Of a stretch of DNA of 64,000 bases, positions 59,405 through 64,000 are shown one piece after another. Source of the stretch: F23-B02 sp045601285 (GTDB lineage Bacteria; Bacillota; Clostridia; Oscillospirales; Oscillospiraceae); NCBI GenBank assembly GCA_045601285.1, contig JAZRZJ010000049.1, positions 1 through 64,000 of the forward strand, read 5' to 3'. The notes beneath the pieces are model-generated. The model ran no database searches. It saw only the letters and a list, made by a program, of their open reading frames with translations, and was not told the origin of the DNA. How positions within the stretch are numbered: the first letter of the stretch is position 1; each line of letters starts with the position of its first letter. The translations under genes were made by a program, and so were the position numbers.

Positions 59405-60004
59405 TTATTCAAACAGCACAGCCGCTACGGAAGCTGCTGTTCTGTCACGCTGCATATCCACGAGAGTTTCGATACTGCAGTTTACTTCAATGCCGCCCTG
59501 CTTCAGAACAAAGCCGCCCATGATTTCGCGGGTCTCCTCTGCAACGGTAAGCTTGTTGTCCTTACCCTCTGCGGCAAGAAGCTCGTTTGCAGCCTTTGCC
59601 ACCGCTTTGCCCACGGCAGCCTTGTCACGCTTATTGAAAATCAGAAGCTCCTGACCGGTGGAGGAGGCGTCCTTTGCCATGCCTGCAAGAAGCTTTACAT
59701 AGTCTTCCTGAGGGATCTTGACAAGAAGCTCCTTCGCTCTGTCAAACACCTTGGAAATCTGCTCCTGCTTTGTGGCCAGAATGCTCTTCTTTGCCTCCAT
59801 CTCGGCATTGCGCGTTCTGTGCTCCACCAGTGCCTCGCCTTCCTTTGTGCCGGCTCTGATTTTGTCCCAGTATTTTTCCTGGGCTGCCTTGTTGCCTTCC
59901 TCAAGGATTGCTGTGGCTTCCGCCTCGGCCCTGGCGATGATTTCATCTGCCTGAGCCTTGGCTTCGTTTTCGATGCGAGCTATTATTTTTTCAGTACCTT
60001 TCAT
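59405..60004 (-). CDS. ntpE: V-type ATPase subunit E
   Basis: 199-residue peripheral-stalk subunit. The N-terminal half is a charged coiled coil (IARIENEAKAQADEIIARAE) that pairs with subunit G/H, and the C-terminal half is the globular domain with GGFVLKQGGIEVNCSIETLV. GGCGGGA precedes the ATG. Confidence 0.95.
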   Translation of the reverse strand: MKGTEKIIARIENEAKAQADEIIARAEAEATAILEEGNKAAQEKYWDKIRAGTKEGEALVEHRTRNAEMEAKKSILATKQEQISKVFDRAKELLVKIPQEDYVKLLAGMAKDASSTGQELLIFNKRDKAAVGKAVAKAANELLAAEGKDNKLTVAEETREIMGGFVLKQGGIEVNCSIETLVDMQRDRTAASVAAVLFE

Positions 60005-60043
60005 ATAAAAGTCCCGCCTTTTTGTCTATTTTTTATGTCCGCA

Positions 60044-60526
60044 TCAGATGAAGAGAAGCATCATCATGGAAGCGAGCAGAGACAGAATGGCGTAGAACTC
60101 AACGATAATGCAGAGGATCATGCCCTTTGCCCAGTGATCAGGGTTCTTTGCGAGCAGGCTTACGGAAGCGGCTGCGACCTTGCCCTGACCGATTGCGGAT
60201 ACAAGACCGCCGATTGCGATGGGCATGCAGGCTGCGAAGTAGCGGCAGCCGTCAACGAAGCTGAGGTTTGCGGCAGAGCCGTCGAGAAGACCCATCTGCA
60301 TGATGGCTACGAAGAAAACGACCAGACCGTAGAGGCCCTGAGTGCCGGGGATAACCTGAAGTACCATTGCCTTACCGAACTTTTCGGGCTCTTCGGTGAT
60401 GAGGCCTGCGCCTGCTTCACCTGCAAGACCGGTACCGATTGCGGAGCCTGCGCATGCCATGCACGCTGCCAGACCTGCGCCGAGAAGGCCAATTGCAAGG
60501 CCAGTGTTTGCAAATAAGAATTCCAT
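60044..60526 (-). CDS. ntpK: V-type ATPase subunit K (membrane c-ring), Na+ type
   Basis: 160-residue proteolipid with four membrane helices from a duplicated hairpin. The ion-site residues match those of the Enterococcus hirae Na+ pump: T62/Q63 in PGTQGLYG, Q114 in AIGQGKVAAA and E143 in VEFYAIL (E. hirae T64, Q65, Q110, E139). Only the second half retains the carboxylate, as in V-type rings. This supports sodium rather than proton transport. GGAGG precedes the ATG. Confidence 0.96.
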   Translation of the reverse strand: MEFLFANTGLAIGLLGAGLAACMACAGSAIGTGLAGEAGAGLITEEPEKFGKAMVLQVIPGTQGLYGLVVFFVAIMQMGLLDGSAANLSFVDGCRYFAACMPIAIGGLVSAIGQGKVAAASVSLLAKNPDHWAKGMILCIIVEFYAILSLLASMMMLLFI

Positions 60527-60541
60527 TTTATTTCCTCCTGT

Positions 60542-62467
60542 TTATTTAACTACATCATAGTATTTAGATTTTATTGTTACGGGGCGGAAGGGAAGACCGC
60601 CGTCCTTATAGAACTTGCCGAAGTATTCAAGGCACTGCAGACGAAGGTCATGTACATAGCAGCCCAGAAGGTTCAGACCGAAGTTCAATGCGTGGCCGAT
60701 AAGGAATATGGGAATGAACAGCCACAGACTGTTGGCGATGCCGCCGATGGTGTTGAAAACCATGCCGATTACGGAGCCTGCCAGCATCAGCGCCATGATA
60801 CGTGCGTAGGAGAGAATGTCACCGAACCAGCCGGTTACCTGATTGTAGATAGTACCGAAGATGCTGGTGACCTTGCCGAAGCCCTCTGCACCGCGGCTTC
60901 CGCCGTAGAGCACGCCGACACAGCCCGCAATAAGAACTATCTTGCTGACGGTGCCTCCCACGAGGACCAGAAGCAGAATACCCACAAGGGTAAGCCACAG
61001 CATACCTTCCTCCCAGATTGCATCGGCATACTCGCCGCGCTTGCACTTTTCAACAAAGTTTATCACCATGCCGGTGTTCAGATGAATGACACCGAGAATC
61101 ATTGCTCCGATAAGCACCATCATGCTGTCGGTCATGGGGTTGAACAGTGCGGGAAGAACTCCCCAGCCCTCAGGCTTGCCGATAATGCGGCCGATGACCT
61201 CAAGGGAGTTTCCGAAGAAGCCGCCGGTTATTGCGCCGCAGACAAAGGTTGCGATGCCGCCGTAAAGCAGCAGCTGGCAGAAGGAAAGGGTCCCCTCCCT
61301 GGGTTTGATTTTCTTAAGCGCAAGCACAGCCGCAATTATCATCAGCAGACCGTAGCCCATATCCGCCATCATAAGACCGTAGAACAGAATGAAGAACGGT
61401 GCCATAAGCGGATTCGGGTCAACGCCGTCGTATGTAGGCAGAGCGTACATATTTGTGACCATGTTGAGCGCATTGGTTATCCTGTTGTTTTTAAGCTTTA
61501 CGGGAACCGCGGGATATTCCTCCGGTTCGGGATCCCTTGTTTCCCATGCACAGTCGAATTCGTCCACGCACTCGGCAAATTTCTCCTCCTCGGGAGCCAT
61601 GAGCCAGCCGGTGAAGCACACAACGCTTTCGCTGCCTGCCAGCCTGCTCTCCGCTTCGGCGCGGTTGATCGCTGTTTCTGCTCTGTCTGCACAGAGCTTG
61701 ATTGCATCTCTGTGTGATGCGGATCCAACTATTTCAGCTTCGGTTTTTTTCTTAAGCTCCGCAAGCTCAAGCAGCTGCTTTTCGGACACCGCGATATTCT
61801 CCGCCGCAGTACCCTCGGTGCTGCTTATGCCCGTCTGCGCAAAGCCGTATTCACGGACCGCTTCAAGCGCCTGCTCCTGCATATCCTTTGAGCACACCAG
61901 CACCGTGTAGTGCTGGGTTTCATCAGCGGATACCTCGAACAGCTCGGCCTCCTGCACCTTTTCTTCAAGCGCTGCCGCTGCTGCCGCAAAATCGGTTTCC
62001 GCGGGCAGAGTGCCGAGAAGCACGGCTGCGCACTTTGTTCCCACGGTCTGAAGCGGCATATCAAGGGCTGCCCAGGGTTTCAGCGATTCGATCACTGCAC
62101 GGAGGCGGCTCTCCTCGCCTGCAATGGAGCGGAGCTTCTGCTCAAGCTGAAGCACATACTCGGCGGCTTCAAGCTCATCGCCGTAGCCCTCGTTGCTGAG
62201 GAAGCTGTCCTCGGAAATTTCGGGCTTGGAGGCAAGGAGCTTGGACTTTGCGGGAGCATAGCGATCCAGAACCTTGAGCGCGGAAAGGAAGGCTGTCTGT
62301 TCGGTTTTTGCATCGACTGCTGCACCGCTCTCGTTTTTCAGACCTGCGGGGATTTCGTCCATTTCGGAAATCTGAACGCAGCCAAGTCTGGTGAGCTTGT
62401 CAAGCAGACTGTCCTTCTGTGACCTGACAACCATAAGCTGAAGCTTTTTCATTTTTACTATGGCCAT
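60542..62467 (-). CDS. ntpI: V-type ATPase subunit I
   Basis: 641-residue stator subunit with the ion half-channels. Residues 1-330 are cytoplasmic (coiled coil plus globular ends), and about 335-640 carry seven or eight membrane helices, starting DPNPLMAPFFILFYGLMMAD and ending in GHALNFGLNLLGCYVHDLRL with the essential arginine. The ATG overlaps the preceding gene by one base (TGATG). Confidence 0.96.
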   Translation of the reverse strand: MAIVKMKKLQLMVVRSQKDSLLDKLTRLGCVQISEMDEIPAGLKNESGAAVDAKTEQTAFLSALKVLDRYAPAKSKLLASKPEISEDSFLSNEGYGDELEAAEYVLQLEQKLRSIAGEESRLRAVIESLKPWAALDMPLQTVGTKCAAVLLGTLPAETDFAAAAAALEEKVQEAELFEVSADETQHYTVLVCSKDMQEQALEAVREYGFAQTGISSTEGTAAENIAVSEKQLLELAELKKKTEAEIVGSASHRDAIKLCADRAETAINRAEAESRLAGSESVVCFTGWLMAPEEEKFAECVDEFDCAWETRDPEPEEYPAVPVKLKNNRITNALNMVTNMYALPTYDGVDPNPLMAPFFILFYGLMMADMGYGLLMIIAAVLALKKIKPREGTLSFCQLLLYGGIATFVCGAITGGFFGNSLEVIGRIIGKPEGWGVLPALFNPMTDSMMVLIGAMILGVIHLNTGMVINFVEKCKRGEYADAIWEEGMLWLTLVGILLLVLVGGTVSKIVLIAGCVGVLYGGSRGAEGFGKVTSIFGTIYNQVTGWFGDILSYARIMALMLAGSVIGMVFNTIGGIANSLWLFIPIFLIGHALNFGLNLLGCYVHDLRLQCLEYFGKFYKDGGLPFRPVTIKSKYYDVVK

Positions 62468-62781
62468 CAGCTGTTCACTATCCTTTCTACGATGAGCATT
62501 GCGGCCTTTTCAATCTGCTTGTCGGACTTTGCCGCAAGCACGGCCTTTTTTGTTTCCGTCTCGGCCTTGATTCCGGCTTCCGCTTCATCGGCCTTGACAG
62601 CGCATTTTTCCTTCAGTTCGCAGATTTCGGATTCAGCCTTTTCAGCCGCTGCCTCGCCTGCCGCCTTCGCCTTGATTTCGGCATCGGCTATCATGCGCTT
62701 TGCCTCAGCCTCGGCTTCAGCCACGGTATTTGCGGCTTTTTCCTCTGCTTCCTGAATACAGGTTATTGCATTGAATGACAT
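62467..62781 (-). CDS. V-type ATPase subunit G/H (peripheral stalk)
   Basis: About 104 residues, almost entirely an Ala/Glu/Lys coiled coil (ANTVAEAEAEAKRMIADAE), the partner of subunit E in the peripheral stalk. The ATG at 62781 has GGGGGG 7 bases upstream; a GTG 6 bases earlier lies too close to it. First gene of the operon. Confidence 0.88.
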   Translation of the reverse strand: MSFNAITCIQEAEEKAANTVAEAEAEAKRMIADAEIKAKAAGEAAAEKAESEICELKEKCAVKADEAEAGIKAETETKKAVLAAKSDKQIEKAAMLIVERIVNS

Positions 62782-62853
62782 CAGCACACCCCCCTATTTC
62801 CCAACATGGTTCGTTGGCAATTTGTCATAAAAAATATTCTTTTCGCGAAGAGA

Positions 62854-62882
62854 ATTTTAGCAAAAAAGCCATTGATTTTCAA
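62854..62882 (-). promoter_or_regulatory. Promoter of the V-ATPase operon
   Basis: Minus-strand TTGAAA and TAAAAT with a 17-base spacer, 73 bases before the first gene. Confidence 0.65.
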
Positions 62883-63147
62883 GGCTTTTTCGGCATTTTG
62901 CCTTGACAAACTTTGCGCAATTTCTTAGTCAAAAAATGCACAATTTTCAAGCCCGTAAAATCCATTGAAAACACTGAATAGTTTAAGATTTGACGCAATT
63001 TTCGGGGAATAATTTTTCCGTTAAGTTAAAAAGAAAACATTCTCAATGCGGCACTTTTCAGTTATGTTGCAGAAAAATCACATACTGCGTGCGCTCTTCG
63101 CGTCTTTTGCGGCAGTTTTCAATTTTACAGGGTGTGTTTGTTTTTCC
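62883..63147. other. Gene-free stretch between divergent promoters
   Basis: AT-rich, no open frame with a ribosome site on either strand. It separates the V-ATPase promoter from the promoter at 63148. No inverted repeat was noticed. Confidence 0.6.
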
Positions 63148-63176
63148 TTGCCAAATATGGAATATGCTTGTATAAT
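63148..63176 (+). promoter_or_regulatory. Promoter of the acyltransferase-like gene
   Basis: TTGCCA and TATAAT with a 17-base spacer, 47 bases before the start codon. Confidence 0.75.
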
Positions 63177-63222
63177 AGTATAGTTATGATATGAACAATA
63201 TTCTCCTCCGGAGGTTACGTAT

Positions 63223-64000
63223 ATGGCAAAACGTTACGGCAGCAAAGGCGGCAGCGACAGAAAAGACGGCCGTCTTATCCGCACTCTCAGCGGCTTCACA
63301 AGATTTCTCCCCTTTGTCATGTCCTCACGCGGCGACTCCTTCAATCTTTATGAGGACAGCTATGAGATCACCGACAGCGAGCGCTGGATAAAGGAGCAGC
63401 GCGGCAGAGGCTATAAGAGCATGGGACTTCTTCACCTGCTCATCGCCGCCTACGTCCGTGTTCTTTCCGCACTCCCCGGTCTGAACCGTTTTGTTGCGGG
63501 ACACCGCATTTTTGCACGAAACGAAATTGAGGTTTCACTTCTCGTCAAGCGCGGCAACAGCCTTGACGCAAACCGCACCGCCGTGAAGATTGCCTTTGAA
63601 CCCACGGACACCGTTTACGATGTCTACCGCAAGGTCAATCTTGCCGTGGATAAAGCAAAGGAAGACGATGACGGAAACGAGGTTGAAAGCTTCGCAAGCT
63701 TCTTCGCAAATTCTCCGAGATTTGTCACCCGCATTGCCATGTGGTTCATGAAGGTGCTGGATCACTTCGGACTTCTGCCGGATAAGATTATGGACCTGAG
63801 TCCTCTGCACAGCTCCATGATGGTTGCCGATATGGGCTCCTTCGGAGCTTCCCCCATGCACCACCACATTTACGATCTCGGCACTCTGCCCGTGTATGTT
63901 TCCTTCGGCGCAAAGCAGCGCCTTTCCGACCTTGACGCAGAGGGCAAGCCCCTTGACCGCAAATTTATTGAGGCGCGCTTCACCGTTGACGACCGCATTG
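63223..64000 (+). CDS. 2-oxo-acid dehydrogenase E2-like acyltransferase, partial
   Basis: Open from the ATG at 63223 (CGGAGG upstream) to the window edge, 259 codons without a stop. The sequence after a basic start (MAKRYGSKGGSDRKDGRLI) resembles the chloramphenicol-acetyltransferase-like catalytic domain of E2 proteins: VLSALPGLNRFVAGHRIF, then FEPTDTVYDVYRKVN, then MGSFGASPMHHHIYDLGTLP. It has no lipoyl or subunit-binding domain in front, unlike true E2 enzymes. The catalytic His-x-x-x-Asp-Gly segment would lie beyond the edge, so activity cannot be judged. Confidence 0.8.
   Translation, partial: MAKRYGSKGGSDRKDGRLIRTLSGFTRFLPFVMSSRGDSFNLYEDSYEITDSERWIKEQRGRGYKSMGLLHLLIAAYVRVLSALPGLNRFVAGHRIFARNEIEVSLLVKRGNSLDANRTAVKIAFEPTDTVYDVYRKVNLAVDKAKEDDDGNEVESFASFFANSPRFVTRIAMWFMKVLDHFGLLPDKIMDLSPLHSSMMVADMGSFGASPMHHHIYDLGTLPVYVSFGAKQRLSDLDAEGKPLDRKFIEARFTVDDRI

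Overview
The window looks like a chromosomal segment of a gut-type Clostridia (Oscillospiraceae-like Firmicute). Signs are AddAB rather than RecBCD, a gdpP-rplI-dnaB block, a T-box in front of thrS, an ntp-type V-ATPase operon, AAGGAGG ribosome sites, double-glycine leader peptides and frequent TTG/GTG starts. This is read from gene content and sequence style only; no database search was possible.

Layout. 0-12.7 kb: rpmE, addA/addB (minus), a Na+/phosphate symporter with a PhoU-like tail, an aminotransferase, a CLC antiporter that resembles the fluoride-exporting CLC-F branch, a PH-domain protein, and tRNA-Ser(CGA). 12.8-23.6 kb: an accessory stretch beginning at the tRNA-Ser gene. It holds a sortase-anchored surface protein, four tandem precursor peptides with near-identical double-glycine leaders and unrelated cores, a four-gene CoA-dependent catabolic cassette (crotonase, CaiB-type CoA-transferase, SSS symporter, ferredoxin-nitroreductase) between two 170-bp direct repeats, a broken HATPase gene, a small unknown protein and glutaminase. 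24-28.3 kb: a large BspA-like leucine-rich-repeat protein with three SLH domains. 28.6-31.8 kb: tRNA-Leu(CAG), a DUF975-like membrane protein, and the iscR-nifS-nifU iron-sulfur operon. 32-36 kb: an amino-acid ABC transporter operon that also encodes a DapF-fold racemase and a substrate-binding lipoprotein that appears circularly permuted.

36-52 kb: thrS with its T-box leader, a Ca2+-type P-type ATPase behind a probable Mn2+ (yybP-ykoY) riboswitch, an AI-2E family transporter behind an unidentified structured leader, then housekeeping genes (TRIC-type channel, ychF, ftsH, hpt, tilS, dnaB, rplI, gdpP). 52.1-54.2 kb: a sugar nucleotidyltransferase with an odd C-terminal tail, a LUD protein and a cupin. 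54.2-62.8 kb: the full V-type ATPase operon, whose c-ring carries the residues of Na+-translocating enzymes. The window ends inside a 2-oxo-acid dehydrogenase E2-like acyltransferase.

Most interesting points: (1) the orphan four-peptide double-glycine leader cluster at 15.3-16.3 kb, a possible undescribed secreted-peptide system; (2) the circularly permuted binding protein at 35.2-36.0 kb; (3) the repeat-flanked CoA cassette with an operator-like perfect inverted repeat; (4) two cation-transport genes in a row with terminator-ended structured leaders, one of which I cannot assign to a known class.
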